The notes: a model not told the origin generated them from the sequence alone. A stretch of DNA of 64,000 nucleotides from CAVQBP01 sp963710745 (GCA_963710745.1 CAVQBP010000024.1:1-64000), one strand, 5' to 3'; counted from the stretch's first letter, positions 1-8,259 are shown. A program made the numbers and translations.

Positions 1-185
1 TATAATTCTTATTAGCCATAACTAAAAAATCAGGTTTCCATCTACATATAGTTTTTATAAGCAGCAGCCTTTATGTTAAAATCACAGCTAAATCTAAAAT
101 TCTTCCATAACCTCCAATAGATAAAAATCTTTCATTAGGTATTTAAATTTTACCCTTTACATTAAAATTTTTTAATAATGATTAT

Positions 186-258
186 AAAATTTTCTGCTGA
201 CGCGGCAGGAAACGCTTACGTCTATTTGCCAATTAGGCAAATTTCTTCAGAAAATTTT
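186..258. other. Branched inverted repeat, three-way-junction potential
   Basis: A perfect 11-bp closing stem (186-196 with 248-258, AAAATTTTCTG) encloses two smaller stems. One is GACG/CGTC (199-202 with 219-222). The other is a perfect 7-bp stem, ATTTGCC/GGCAAAT (224-230 with 236-242), with a 5-nt loop. Together they can fold as a ~73-nt three-way junction. I do not recognise it as a known RNA. No T-run follows, so it is not a simple terminator. It could be a small RNA, a recombination or replication structure, or chance in AT-rich DNA. Confidence 0.4.
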
Positions 259-811
259 TACTGACTCAAATTTGTAGGACTTTTCACCTCAAAATTCATT
301 TAACTAAAAAGCCTTACCCCTTATTCACCAAAGAAAAGCTTATTTTAGAAATGCAGATTTTGTCTACAATAAACAATCAATTTGTTGTTTTACATACATT
401 GATTGATATTACTAATTAATCTATAAAATTAATAATTGAGTTAATTCTACCTTCCTATAAGTTTGGAAGGTACTACCCCCGAATTTTAATCTTGAATCGC
501 TTTTTTGTAGAAACTTATTCTCATTTTGTTCCTACTTCCAAATTCGATACTTAAAAAAATAAACCATCCATCTTTAAAATCAAAATTTTCATGACCTCCT
601 GCTGAAAATTTTTTTATTAAATTAAAATTATCCCTCCTTAAAAACTTATATTTTTAATAAGATGTTAAGTAGTAAATAATAAGTCTAATTACCACAATCA
701 CCTTTAATTTTCTTATTTCACATTATTTCCCTATAAGCAAATACTTTTTTATATAAGTAAATTTTCTACGTCCACTGTGTATGGACAAAGCGAAAGACTA
801 ACAAAAATGAT

Positions 812-890
812 TATCCCCAAAATTTATAATCTACTTTTATTATAAAAATAATAGGGGTAATTTTGAACTGGTATAATTCTTATTCAATTA
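812..890 (+). repeat. Upstream repeat, copy 1 (promoter region)
   Basis: This ~80-bp stretch aligns with 4664-4743 with few differences, sharing cttttattataaaaata, aggggtaattttga and a TATAAT box (872-877 here). The TATAAT lies 18 bp before the ATG at 895, so copy 1 would give a very short leader. The repeat shows that the AlbA_2 genes were duplicated together with their promoter region. Confidence 0.7.
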
Positions 891-894
891 CACT

Positions 895-2214
895 ATGCCT
901 GAACAACACAACATAGAATACAAGCAAAGCTGGCATGAAGATCATTTAAAGACAATCTGTGCCTATGCTAATTCGCAAGGTGGTAAGCTTTACATTGGCA
1001 AAGACGATAAAGGTAATACCGTCGGAATTTCTGAATACAAAAAATTAATGGATGATTTGCCGAATAAGATCAGAAATCATCTTGGGATAACTGCAGAAGT
1101 AAATCTAAAAAAAGACAAAGCAAAATATTATATTAAAATAAATGTCCCGGTCTACAAGGTAGCTATTTCTCTCAGAGGTAGATATTATATTAGATCAGGC
1201 AGTACAACTACAGAATTAACCGGTAATGCATTAAATGATTTTTTACTTAGAAAATCCGGGCAGACTTGGGATGATTTAATTGAAGAAAGAGCTTCAAATA
1301 ATGATATTGATAATAAAAGCATTTCAAGATTTATTAAGATAAGTGAAAATACAAACCGGCTGCCGGTTGTAACTGGTTTAACAAATTTTGAAGTACTTGA
1401 AAAGTTAAGGCTTACAGAAGGGAAAAAATTAAAGAAGGCTGCAATCATTCTTTTCGGAAAGGACCCTGGTAAGTTTTATCCAAATACCTTTGTTAAAATA
1501 GGACGCTTCGGAAAAACAGATTTCGATTTATTGTACGAGGAAGTTGAGGAAGGAAATCTTTTTACAATACTTCAAAATGTGCTGCAGCAATTAAACCGGA
1601 AATTTTTTAAGAACCCGATAGATTTTGAAGGTATGCAGAGAATTGAAAAAGGAGAATACCCGGTTGCTGCTGTTCGTGAAATGCTCCTTAATGCACTTGT
1701 TCATAGAAGTTATACTGGGGCTGCAATACAAATCAGAGTTTACGAAGATAAAATTAACATTTGGAATGAAGGAACCCTCCCATCTGAGTTAACATTAGAT
1801 TTATTGAAAAAACAGCATCCATCCATTCCAAGAAATCCAATCATTGCAGACGTTTGTTACAAAGGTGGATTTATTGATACCTGGGGACGAGGAACTCTAA
1901 AAATAATCAATTCCTGTAAAGAAGCTGAATTACCTGAACCGGAAATCAAAGAAGCATTCGGCGGCTTTTCGGTAACTATTTTTAAAGACATACTTAATGA
2001 AGAACAGCTTATAAAATTAGGATTAAACGACCGTCAAATAAAAGCGGTCCTTTATGTTAAAGAAAATGGAAAGATAACAAATTCTGATTATCGTAAGATT
2101 AATGATATTGGTAAAACAACAGCAACAGAAGATCTTCAAATACTTGCTGATAAAAAAATACTAACACAATCAGGTACAAAAGGTCGTGGCTCAAAATATA
2201 TCCTTAATAAATAA
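895..2214 (+). CDS. AlbA_2 (Schlafen-type) DNA-binding / GHKL-ATPase-like protein, copy 1
   Basis: This 439-aa protein has an N-terminal AlbA_2 domain (about residues 1-120; E8 and the FANSQGG-like strand YANSQGGKLYIGKDDKG). The middle carries the HATPase_c_4-type region (REMLLNALVHRSY about 260-275, IWNEG about 290, DTWGRG about 330). The C-terminus (about 380-439) is a winged helix. Family members are often called RecG-like or transcriptional regulators but lack a helicase domain; some lie in defence islands. The paralog at 4824-6146 is nearly the same up to about residue 390 and then diverges, so the C-terminal reader domain has been exchanged or evolved faster. The start is the conserved MPEQHNIEYK. 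The domain call is solid; cellular role and ligand are unknown. Confidence 0.85.
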   Translation: MPEQHNIEYKQSWHEDHLKTICAYANSQGGKLYIGKDDKGNTVGISEYKKLMDDLPNKIRNHLGITAEVNLKKDKAKYYIKINVPVYKVAISLRGRYYIRSGSTTTELTGNALNDFLLRKSGQTWDDLIEERASNNDIDNKSISRFIKISENTNRLPVVTGLTNFEVLEKLRLTEGKKLKKAAIILFGKDPGKFYPNTFVKIGRFGKTDFDLLYEEVEEGNLFTILQNVLQQLNRKFFKNPIDFEGMQRIEKGEYPVAAVREMLLNALVHRSYTGAAIQIRVYEDKINIWNEGTLPSELTLDLLKKQHPSIPRNPIIADVCYKGGFIDTWGRGTLKIINSCKEAELPEPEIKEAFGGFSVTIFKDILNEEQLIKLGLNDRQIKAVLYVKENGKITNSDYRKINDIGKTTATEDLQILADKKILTQSGTKGRGSKYILNK

Positions 2215-2261
2215 TTGGCCGTTAATTGACCGAATTGACCGCTTAATTGGCTGCTAATTGA

Positions 2262-2432
2262 CCGAATAAACCATTTAAGCATATTAAAAATCATGGTAAA
2301 GGTACTGTGCGAGAATTTGAACAAATTTTTCCTTCTCTCTCTAGACACCAAATTTTTAATTTATTACGATTGCTTAAGGATGATAAAAAAATATGGTTTA
2401 AAGGCAATGGCATAATGGAGTTTGGCTGCTGA
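2262..2432 (+). pseudogene. Remnant of an AlbA_2-family C-terminal winged helix
   Basis: Downstream of copy 1 a stop-free frame reads KHIKNHGKGTVREFEQIF and continues to LLRLLKDDKKIWFKGNG before a TGA at 2430-2432. That is typical of the last winged-helix segment of AlbA_2/RecG-like regulators. It has no start codon. The preceding ~45 bases are a broken tandem repeat of ttaattgaccg/ttaattggctg units, the kind of Asn-Pro-rich linker seen in this family but now out of frame. I read it as the leftover tail of a third gene version or of the former C-terminus of copy 1. Confidence 0.6.
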
Positions 2433-2442
2433 ACTAAATTTA

Positions 2443-2534
2443 GGCGTTATATAAAAAATTAAACGCCAAAATAACGCAGAAATTAACGCATAATGTTCAT
2501 AGGATATAAAATATTGCCTGAAATCGCAATATTT
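2443..2534. other. Two hairpins between the remnant and the next gene
   Basis: A 6-bp inverted repeat GGCGTT/AACGCC (2443-2448 with 2462-2467) is followed by a perfect 9-bp hairpin AAATATTGC/GCAATATTT (2509-2517 with 2526-2534, 8-nt loop). Neither is followed by a T-run. They lie upstream of the gene at 2595 and could sit in its leader. Confidence 0.45.
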
Positions 2535-2594
2535 ATTGGGTTGGTTAAAAAAATATTTTAATAATAAATCTTATAAAGTAACTATAAAAAGAAT

Positions 2595-3185
2595 ATGGGT
2601 TTGACAATTCATTACAATGGAATATTTAATGAGAAAGCTTCTTTGTATGAAATGATTGAAGAAGTGAAGGATATTTCTGAAATATATAATTGGCAGTATA
2701 CTATTTATGAAAATCAATTTCCTTCAGGTTCTTTAGAAAATGATTCTTTTAATGATGAGATTTACGGAATTAGTTTTACCCCGCTTAATTGTGAAACTGT
2801 AAGTTTATGCTTTCTATCTAATGGTAGAATGAGCAGTCAAGCTCACCTGAAATACTTCAGAAACTCCACAGATGAATCGGAGAAAAAATATTTATATATG
2901 CTTTCAACAAAAACACAATTTGCAGGAAGTGATTTACACAAGCTTATTGTTCATCTTCTTAAATATATTAGCAAAAAATATTTAAAAGAATTTAATGTTA
3001 TAGATGAAGGTAGATACTGGGAAACCGGCAATGAAAAATTACTTGAAGAAACTTTTAAGCATTATAATAATTTTTTGGATTCCGTTGGATTTGCATTAGA
3101 TAATATTCCCTTGGAAGTAAATGAAACCTTTGAGGAATACTTTACTCGAATATTAAAACTAATTCAAAAACCACACAAAAAATAA
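2595..3185 (+). CDS. Conserved hypothetical protein, MGLTIHY type
   Basis: A 196-aa protein that I cannot assign. It begins MGLTIHYNGIF, a start I associate with a group of hypothetical proteins in Bacteroidota-type accessory DNA. No signal peptide or membrane segment is visible. The protein is acidic and probably cytoplasmic. The second half has a long helical stretch (LHKLIVHLLKYISKKYLKEF) and a C-terminal EETFEEYFTRILKLIQK-like helix. It stands alone between two AlbA_2 paralogs and is followed by a stem-loop terminator. Function is unknown; neighbours suggest mobile or defence-related cargo at most. Confidence 0.65.
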   Translation: MGLTIHYNGIFNEKASLYEMIEEVKDISEIYNWQYTIYENQFPSGSLENDSFNDEIYGISFTPLNCETVSLCFLSNGRMSSQAHLKYFRNSTDESEKKYLYMLSTKTQFAGSDLHKLIVHLLKYISKKYLKEFNVIDEGRYWETGNEKLLEETFKHYNNFLDSVGFALDNIPLEVNETFEEYFTRILKLIQKPHKK

Positions 3186-3202
3186 CTACGAATATATACT
3201 CC

Positions 3203-3227
3203 CGGCAGATATCTAATCTATCTGCCG
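3203..3227 (+). terminator. Stem-loop terminator after the 2595 gene
   Basis: A perfect 9-bp stem CGGCAGATA/TATCTGCCG (3203-3211 with 3219-3227) with a 7-nt loop starts 17 bp after the stop at 3185. A moderate T-rich stretch follows about 15 bp later, so it is a plausible but not textbook terminator. Confidence 0.5.
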
Positions 3228-3262
3228 TCAATATACAACTTCATTTTTTTGTATCGATCAAT

Positions 3263-3436
3263 TTAATTCTCTATATCAGCGCGTATCATTGCTTGTATTT
3301 CTCTAACTTCTCGAATATATCTTAGAATCAATTTCATAGTTTCCTTATCGGATTTCAACTTTGAAAATTCATAATTTTCCAGCAGCTCATTTTCCATCAT
3401 ACGAAATTTGACGAGAAATTGTTTTTTAGAATACAT
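3263..3436 (-). CDS. Small hypothetical protein, 57 aa
   Basis: On the minus strand AAAGGAAGG, a near-perfect Shine-Dalgarno sequence, lies just before an ATG at 3436. A 57-aa frame follows to the TAA at 3263. The peptide begins MYSKKQFLVKFRMMENELLEN and is highly charged and helical: acidic and basic residues alternate, LILRYIREVREIQAMIRADI looks amphipathic, and there is no cysteine. I do not recognise a family. Such peptides in mobile regions can be antitoxin-like or regulatory; nothing here proves that. It is convergent with the 2595 gene and downstream of the phosphoesterase gene on the same strand. Confidence 0.55.
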   Translation of the reverse strand: MYSKKQFLVKFRMMENELLENYEFSKLKSDKETMKLILRYIREVREIQAMIRADIEN

Positions 3437-3519
3437 TTCCTTCCTTTGTTCAATTTAATGGTGCAGGGTACATAAAGAACCAGTATATCAACATATAATA
3501 TCTAATTTTCGGCAGCATT

Positions 3520-3544
3520 TGCCATTTGCTGCCGTTTTATAGTT
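3520..3544 (+). terminator. Stem-loop with T-run
   Basis: The 8-bp stem CGGCAGCA/TGCTGCCG (3520-3527 with 3537-3544) has a 9-nt loop and TTTTAT on its plus-strand 3' side. It resembles the 3203-3227 stem-loop in sequence (both CGGCAG...CTGCCG), so the two may be copies of one element. No plus-strand gene ends nearby. Confidence 0.45.
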
Positions 3545-3668
3545 TTACAATGGTTATTTGAGTTCTCATTTGCAATAGTTAGCACTCTTCAATACCTTTC
3601 GCAAACAAAAGCTCATATAAAGAAACGAGATAAAGACCTATAACTATTGGAATAGTATATTTTCAATT

Positions 3669-3749
3669 GTTCGAAAATTTCGGACAGAAGAAAATAGAGA
3701 AATAACGAGAAATTTAGAGTATTATAATTTAGATGTTATCATTGGAACT
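3669..3749 (+). pseudogene. RhuM-family gene remnant
   Basis: An open plus-strand frame reads VRKFRTEENREITRN followed by LEYYNLDVIIGT, the family-defining core of RhuM virulence proteins (compare IQHYNLDVIISVGYRV in the intact gene at 7059-8057). The match stops exactly where the last codons of the convergent phosphoesterase gene begin at 3750. Upstream the frame stays open for some codons (NSIFSI) without a start. Only a central fragment of ~27-40 codons survives, so this is a decayed or recombined gene edge. Confidence 0.65.
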
Positions 3750-4553
3750 TTATTGAATCTCAAACACTTCTTGTATTTTAGGTTTACCATATTCTGCACT
3801 ACCTGTATTTACATAAAGGTTGGATAAAATTCGGACATCTGCCTTTCCATGAGTATGACCGCATAAAACAGTTAAATTACTCTCAGGATGCTGTTTCATT
3901 ATTTCTATTAACATATCGCCAACACTTTTAGATGAAAAGTGTGGCAGGTAATCATCATCGGAAATTTTTCCCCGGTACGTACATGCAATCCTGAATGGTG
4001 GAACGTGAGTCAGCAGAAATATATTGCGATATTGCTTTAATGCTTGCGGAAGAATCTGTTGAAAATACCGGGCAGCTTTATCACCAAGCATATTTAATTT
4101 CTTGAATCGCTTTATTATGTCCGGCTCGATCAATTCCTTGATCAGATGATAATCATTGAGTTCAACCCTTGAATTAATATTATTTCCTAACCTGCCATCT
4201 GCCCAACCATCATGACCTATTAGAGCTGCATTATCCGTAAGTTTTACGATACCCGTGATTGGTAACCAATTTAGCCTTTGTGATTCCCTTGAAAGCGCCT
4301 CAACTTTTCTTCTTACCGCTTCAATCGAGCCATGATAAAAATCATGATTACCTAACACAAAATAAATCGGCAGTTGCAATTGTTCCTCTAAAGTAAGCAG
4401 GTATTGTACCACAGAATTAGCAATTCCAGTATCTCCACCAATTAATACATAATCTGGTTTTGCAGCTTTAATCCTTTTACAAAGATTACTTATTTTGATT
4501 GAAGATGACACAAATTCAAGGTGAAGGTCTGTTAACCAGACAAGACGTTTCAT
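3750..4553 (-). CDS. Calcineurin-like metallophosphoesterase
   Basis: A 267-aa cytoplasmic phosphoesterase with the full metal-site motif set in order: D9-x-H11 (WLTDLHLEF), GGDTG near residue 41, GNHDF near 88, an internal GHDGW, THVPPF, and GHTHG near the C-terminus. These residues bind two metal ions and hydrolyse phosphomono- or diesters; the substrate cannot be read from the sequence. The gene is flanked by an AlbA_2 paralog and a RhuM remnant and is transcribed opposite to them, so it is probably independent. Accessory metallophosphoesterases of this size occur in genomic islands. Confidence 0.85.
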   Translation of the reverse strand: MKRLVWLTDLHLEFVSSSIKISNLCKRIKAAKPDYVLIGGDTGIANSVVQYLLTLEEQLQLPIYFVLGNHDFYHGSIEAVRRKVEALSRESQRLNWLPITGIVKLTDNAALIGHDGWADGRLGNNINSRVELNDYHLIKELIEPDIIKRFKKLNMLGDKAARYFQQILPQALKQYRNIFLLTHVPPFRIACTYRGKISDDDYLPHFSSKSVGDMLIEIMKQHPESNLTVLCGHTHGKADVRILSNLYVNTGSAEYGKPKIQEVFEIQ

Positions 4554-4663
4554 AAAGTAATTTGGAGATTTATGTATAGTATAATGTAATATTTTAATAA
4601 TTGATTACAAACATTTCAATAAAGAATGCAATGAACGAATCATCAATAATTACTTCTTCTTTA

Positions 4664-4743
4664 TTATCCCAAATATTATAATTTGCTTTTATTATAAAAA
4701 TAAAAGGGGTAATTTTGATTAGATATAATTCATTCTCAAATTA
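4664..4743 (+). repeat. Upstream repeat, copy 2 (promoter region)
   Basis: Second copy of the 812-890 repeat. The TATAAT-like box is at 4724-4729, but here it is ~95 bp from the ATG at 4824. The extra leader means that post-transcriptional control could differ between the two AlbA_2 copies. Confidence 0.7.
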
Positions 4744-4823
4744 ATTTGATCATTCAAAACTTTTAAAACCTTTATATATACCGATTTCTATAAAACAAGA
4801 GATAAAAGATTTTAAAGAAAATT

Positions 4824-6146
4824 ATGCCTGAACAACATAACATAGAATATAAACGAAATTGGCACGAGGACCACTTAAAAACAATTTGTGCTTTTGCTAA
4901 TTCGCAAGGTGGCAAGCTTTACATTGGTAAAGACGATAAAGGGATAACTGCAGGAATTCCTGAATACAAAAAACTAATGGATGATTTGCCGAATAAAATT
5001 AGAAATCACCTTGGAATAACTGCAGAAGTAAATCTAAAACGAGATAAAACTAAATATTTTATTGAAATAAATGTACCGGTATACACAGTAGCAATTTCTC
5101 TTAGAGGCAGATATTATATTAGATCAGGTAGTATAACTACTGAATTAACCGGTAATGCATTAAATGATTTTTTACTCAAAAAATCCGGGAAGAGTTGGGA
5201 TGATGTAGTTGAAGACAGAGCATCCATAAATGATATAGATGATAAAAGCATTTCAAGATTTATTAGTGTAAGTGGAAGTACAAATCGTCTGCCTGAGGTA
5301 GTAGGTTTAACAAATTTTGAAATACTTGAAAAGTTAAGGCTTACAGAAGAAAAAAGATTAAAGAGAGCTGCGATCATTCTTTTTGGAAAAGATCCCGGTA
5401 AATTTTATCCAAATATGTTCGTTAAAATAGGACGTTTTGGAAAATCAGATGATGATTTATTGTATGAGGAAGGTGAGGAAGGAAATCTTTTTACCATACT
5501 TCAAAATGTGCTGCAGCAATTAAACCGGAAATTTTTTAAGAATCCGATAGATTTTGAAGGTATGCAGCGAATTGAAAAAGGAGAATACCCAGTTGCCGCT
5601 GTTCGTGAAATGCTGCTTAATGCACTTGTTCATAGAAGATATACTGGAGCAGCAATACAAATCAGAGTTTATGAAAATAAAATTAATATTTGGAATGAAG
5701 GGGTTCTTCCACCAGAATTAACATTAGACTCTTTAAAAAAACAGCATCCTTCTATACCAAGAAATCCAATTATTGCAGATGTTTGTTATAAAGGTGGTTT
5801 CATTGATACTTGGGGACGTGGAATTCTAAAAATAATCAATTCCTGTAAAGATGCTGAATTACCTGAACCGGAAATCAAAGAAGCATTCGGCGGCTTTTCC
5901 GTAACTATTTTCAAGGATATTCTTAACGAGGAACAACTTAAAAAATTAGGATTAAAAGACCGGCAAATTAAGGCAGTGCTGTACGTTAAAGAAAATGGAA
6001 AAATAACCAACAAAGAATATATGTCTTTATGTAATGTTTCAAGAATAACAGCTACTCGCGATCTTCAGAACTTAGTAGATAGAAATGTCTTAAAATTCTC
6101 TGAAACCAAAGGTGCCGGTGCTTATTACGGATTAATTGCATCATAA
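4824..6146 (+). CDS. AlbA_2 (Schlafen-type) DNA-binding / GHKL-ATPase-like protein, copy 2
   Basis: This 440-aa paralog of 895-2214 has the same architecture: AlbA_2 domain (1-120), GHKL-like region (REMLLNALVHRRY, IWNEG, DTWGRG) and C-terminal winged helix. Differences are scattered substitutions until about residue 390. The last ~45 residues (ITNKEYMSLCNVSRITATRDL onward) are then unrelated in detail to copy 1, while the shared recognition pattern ITAT/TTAT-x-DLQ-L remains. After the stop come broken ttgcatca/ttacatca tandem units, parallel to the repeat tail behind copy 1. Function unknown; a regulator or defence effector is possible. Confidence 0.85.
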   Translation: MPEQHNIEYKRNWHEDHLKTICAFANSQGGKLYIGKDDKGITAGIPEYKKLMDDLPNKIRNHLGITAEVNLKRDKTKYFIEINVPVYTVAISLRGRYYIRSGSITTELTGNALNDFLLKKSGKSWDDVVEDRASINDIDDKSISRFISVSGSTNRLPEVVGLTNFEILEKLRLTEEKRLKRAAIILFGKDPGKFYPNMFVKIGRFGKSDDDLLYEEGEEGNLFTILQNVLQQLNRKFFKNPIDFEGMQRIEKGEYPVAAVREMLLNALVHRRYTGAAIQIRVYENKINIWNEGVLPPELTLDSLKKQHPSIPRNPIIADVCYKGGFIDTWGRGILKIINSCKDAELPEPEIKEAFGGFSVTIFKDILNEEQLKKLGLKDRQIKAVLYVKENGKITNKEYMSLCNVSRITATRDLQNLVDRNVLKFSETKGAGAYYGLIAS

Positions 6147-6493
6147 TTGCATCAATTACATCATTATTGCTTCATAGTTGCATCATTTTTCAAGACACTA
6201 TAAACACGCCAAAGACGCCACAAAGCAGTCATAATGACGCCACTTACTTGGCGATTAGTTGGCAATTATTAATTACAATATATTTGTTCCAAAAACCGCT
6301 CATTGCGTGAGCATGGAACAAATAGGTTAAATAGAGGAAAAGATATAAAAATATTAGTATAGCTTATCAAAATTTTCATACCAAAACTTCAAGTTTCACT
6401 GTAATGAACTTATATTAGTATTTAACAAACTTTCAGCTTTGCAAATGCTTATTAAAAAATTTTTTTTACATTAATTTTAAGATAACAAAAATC
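6147..6493. other. Gene-free stretch with decayed tandem units and a hairpin
   Basis: The first ~40 bases are four imperfect copies of an 8-mer (ttgcatca, ttacatca, ttgcttca, ttgcatca) running directly on from the AlbA_2 stop codon. Then come cgccaaagacgccac-like units and the strong nested hairpin at 6281-6324. The rest is AT-rich with no gene seen. Confidence 0.5.
6281..6324. repeat. Nested inverted repeat
   Basis: A perfect 11-bp outer stem TATTTGTTCCA/TGGAACAAATA (6281-6291 with 6314-6324) encloses a perfect 5-bp inner stem GCTCA/TGAGC (6298-6302 with 6308-6312, loop TTGCG). The unpaired bases are asymmetric (6 nt on one side, 1 nt on the other). No T-run follows, so it is not a standard terminator. 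It resembles recombination or palindromic-repeat elements more than RNA signals. Confidence 0.55.
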
Positions 6494-7033
6494 TTGCATT
6501 ATATTATATTCGATCTTGAAGCCACCTGTTGGGAACAAAGAGGAAAAATTGAGGACATGGAAATAATTGAAATCGGGGCTGTAAAAATGGAGCCATCCTC
6601 ATTTACCATCATAAGTGAATTTCAATCGTTTATAAAGCCAATCGATAATCCTGTTCTATCAGATTTCTGTATTAAATTAACCTCAATAACTCAGCAGCAA
6701 ATTGATACGGCTAAAAATTTTAAGGAGGTTTTTCCGCATTTTAACGACTGGATTGGGAATGATAGTTTCCAAATATGTTCATGGGGAGAATATGATCTTA
6801 ATCAGTTAAGAGTAGATTGCCAACGGCATTCAATTAAGCTGCCTGATTTAATTGAAAGAAATCACAGAAACCTTAAAGCAGAATTCGCATCATTATTTAA
6901 TCAGAAACCCTGTGGTATGAAAAGAGCTCTTAAACATTTAAAGATAAATTCTGATGGAATACATCATAGAGGAATTGATGATGCAAAGAACATTGCCAAA
7001 ATTGCACAAGTAATATTTTCTTTGAAGCGGTGA
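6494..7033 (+). CDS. DEDDh-type 3'-5' exonuclease (KapD/ERI-1-like)
   Basis: A 179-aa exonuclease-domain protein. The DEDDh motifs are visible: IIFDLEATCW (D and E, residues 4-13), a central WGEYDLNQL aspartate near 98-105, and HHRGIDDAKN (H and D near 156-162). Such stand-alone enzymes degrade RNA or DNA from the 3' end. The start is TTG: the homologous beta strand YIIFDLEATCW begins only two codons later and no ATG lies in frame just upstream, so translation may be weak. The gene lies 25 bp upstream of the RhuM-Fic gene on the same strand and may share its transcript. Confidence 0.8.
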   Translation: MHYIIFDLEATCWEQRGKIEDMEIIEIGAVKMEPSSFTIISEFQSFIKPIDNPVLSDFCIKLTSITQQQIDTAKNFKEVFPHFNDWIGNDSFQICSWGEYDLNQLRVDCQRHSIKLPDLIERNHRNLKAEFASLFNQKPCGMKRALKHLKINSDGIHHRGIDDAKNIAKIAQVIFSLKR

Positions 7034-7058
7034 TTATTGTTTGATATAAAAGGATAAA

Positions 7059-8057
7059 ATGGATTCCAAAGGCGAAATAGTAATTTACAAATCACCAGAA
7101 GGCGAAACAGAACTTGAAGTAAGTCTTAAGGATGATACTGTCTGGTTGTCCCAAAAACAGATGTCAGGTCTTTTTAAAAAGGATACTGATACTGTTGGGC
7201 TTCATATAAGAAATATATATAAAGAAGGTGAACTTCCTAAAAAGTCAACTACCGAGTATTTCTCGGTAGTTCAAAAAGAAGGTAAAAGAGACGTTTTACG
7301 CAAAATACAGCATTATAATTTAGATGTTATAATTTCGGTTGGTTACCGGGTAAAATCTAAAAGAGGCACTCAATTCCGTATCTGGGCAAATAAAATTCTT
7401 AAAGAATACCTGGTGCAGGGGTATACCCTAAATGAAAAACGGTTAAAGGAACAGACCAATAAAGTAAAAGAATTGGAAAAATCATTGGAAGTATTCAAAA
7501 GAATTGCTGATGATTCTCATTTAGATCATCCTGAATTTACAGGCATTATCCAGGTTATTTCAGATTATACCTATGCTCTGGATATACTCGATCAGTATGA
7601 CCACAAAAAGCTGAAGGTAAGTAAAGTTGAAAAGAAGGAACTATATCAAATCAATTTTGACGATTCTGTTGATCTGATTAATAATCTCAGAAAAAAATTC
7701 GGTGGTTCATCACTTTTTGGTATAGTAAAAGATGAATCCTTTAGAAGTACATTAGGTACAATCTACCAGACATTCGATAAAAAAGAATTATATCCGAGTC
7801 TTGAAGAAAAAGCAGCTATGCTTCTTTACCTTGCAATAAAAAATCATTCATTTATTGATGGAAATAAAAGAATTGCAGCAGCTCTGTTTCTAATGTTTCT
7901 CAATAAAAATAAATATCTTTACAGGGCGGACGGTGAAAAGAGAATTGCAGACAATGCTTTAGTAGCTCTATGTTTGCTAATTGCTGAAAGCAATCCCAGA
8001 GAAAAAGATATAATTATTAAGGTAATCATTAACCTGATAAACAAAAATAATTTTTAA
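7059..8057 (+). CDS. RhuM-family protein fused to a Fic/Doc domain
   Basis: A 332-aa two-domain protein. Residues 1-125 are the RhuM domain (VWLSQKQMSGLF, TVGLHIRNIYKEGEL, IQHYNLDVIISVGYRVKS, FRIWANKILKEYLVQGY), an uncharacterised DNA-interacting-like module first named in Salmonella. A coiled-coil linker (about 125-150) leads to a Fic/Doc domain with HSFIDGNKR at 263-271, matching the HxFx(D/E)GN(G/K)R AMPylation or phosphorylation loop. An AAAGGAT ribosome site precedes the ATG. RhuM-Fic fusions are known in accessory regions; a toxin-like role is inferred. No separate antitoxin is seen next to it, though the RhuM part could act in cis. Confidence 0.85.
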   Translation: MDSKGEIVIYKSPEGETELEVSLKDDTVWLSQKQMSGLFKKDTDTVGLHIRNIYKEGELPKKSTTEYFSVVQKEGKRDVLRKIQHYNLDVIISVGYRVKSKRGTQFRIWANKILKEYLVQGYTLNEKRLKEQTNKVKELEKSLEVFKRIADDSHLDHPEFTGIIQVISDYTYALDILDQYDHKKLKVSKVEKKELYQINFDDSVDLINNLRKKFGGSSLFGIVKDESFRSTLGTIYQTFDKKELYPSLEEKAAMLLYLAIKNHSFIDGNKRIAAALFLMFLNKNKYLYRADGEKRIADNALVALCLLIAESNPREKDIIIKVIINLINKNNF

Positions 8058-8259
8058 GTATTTTACTTACCTAACCTTAAAAACGAAAGTTGAGGAATGT
8101 CCTTTTTACGTCGCTTAAAAATATTGTTTCGTTAATGAAGTATGGTCTGCAATGATTCTAAACAAATGCTAATGACAGGATTTTAATCCGCACCTTAAAA
8201 GAAATTCGTCAGGAAATTATACTGCATGAGATATTTCTAAATGCAAAGATCAACACAAA

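Larger units (their letters stand above)
1..894. other. AT-rich gene-free stretch with inverted repeats
   Basis: No convincing coding frame is visible on either strand. The stretch holds a branched inverted repeat at 186-258 and an 8-bp inverted repeat (TTTGGAAG near 461, CTTCCAAA near 537). Its last ~80 bases are the upstream repeat shared with the second AlbA_2 gene. The first bases (tataattctt) resemble the TATAAT-containing end of that repeat, which hints at a further copy left of the window; this is too short to prove. Confidence 0.6.

Noticed and set aside
2441..2540. Integron attC site or gene-cassette array
   Set aside because: GGCGTT...AACGCC looks suggestive, but the required GTTRRRY/RYYYAAC core pairs are not found, no integrase is present, and spacing does not fit.
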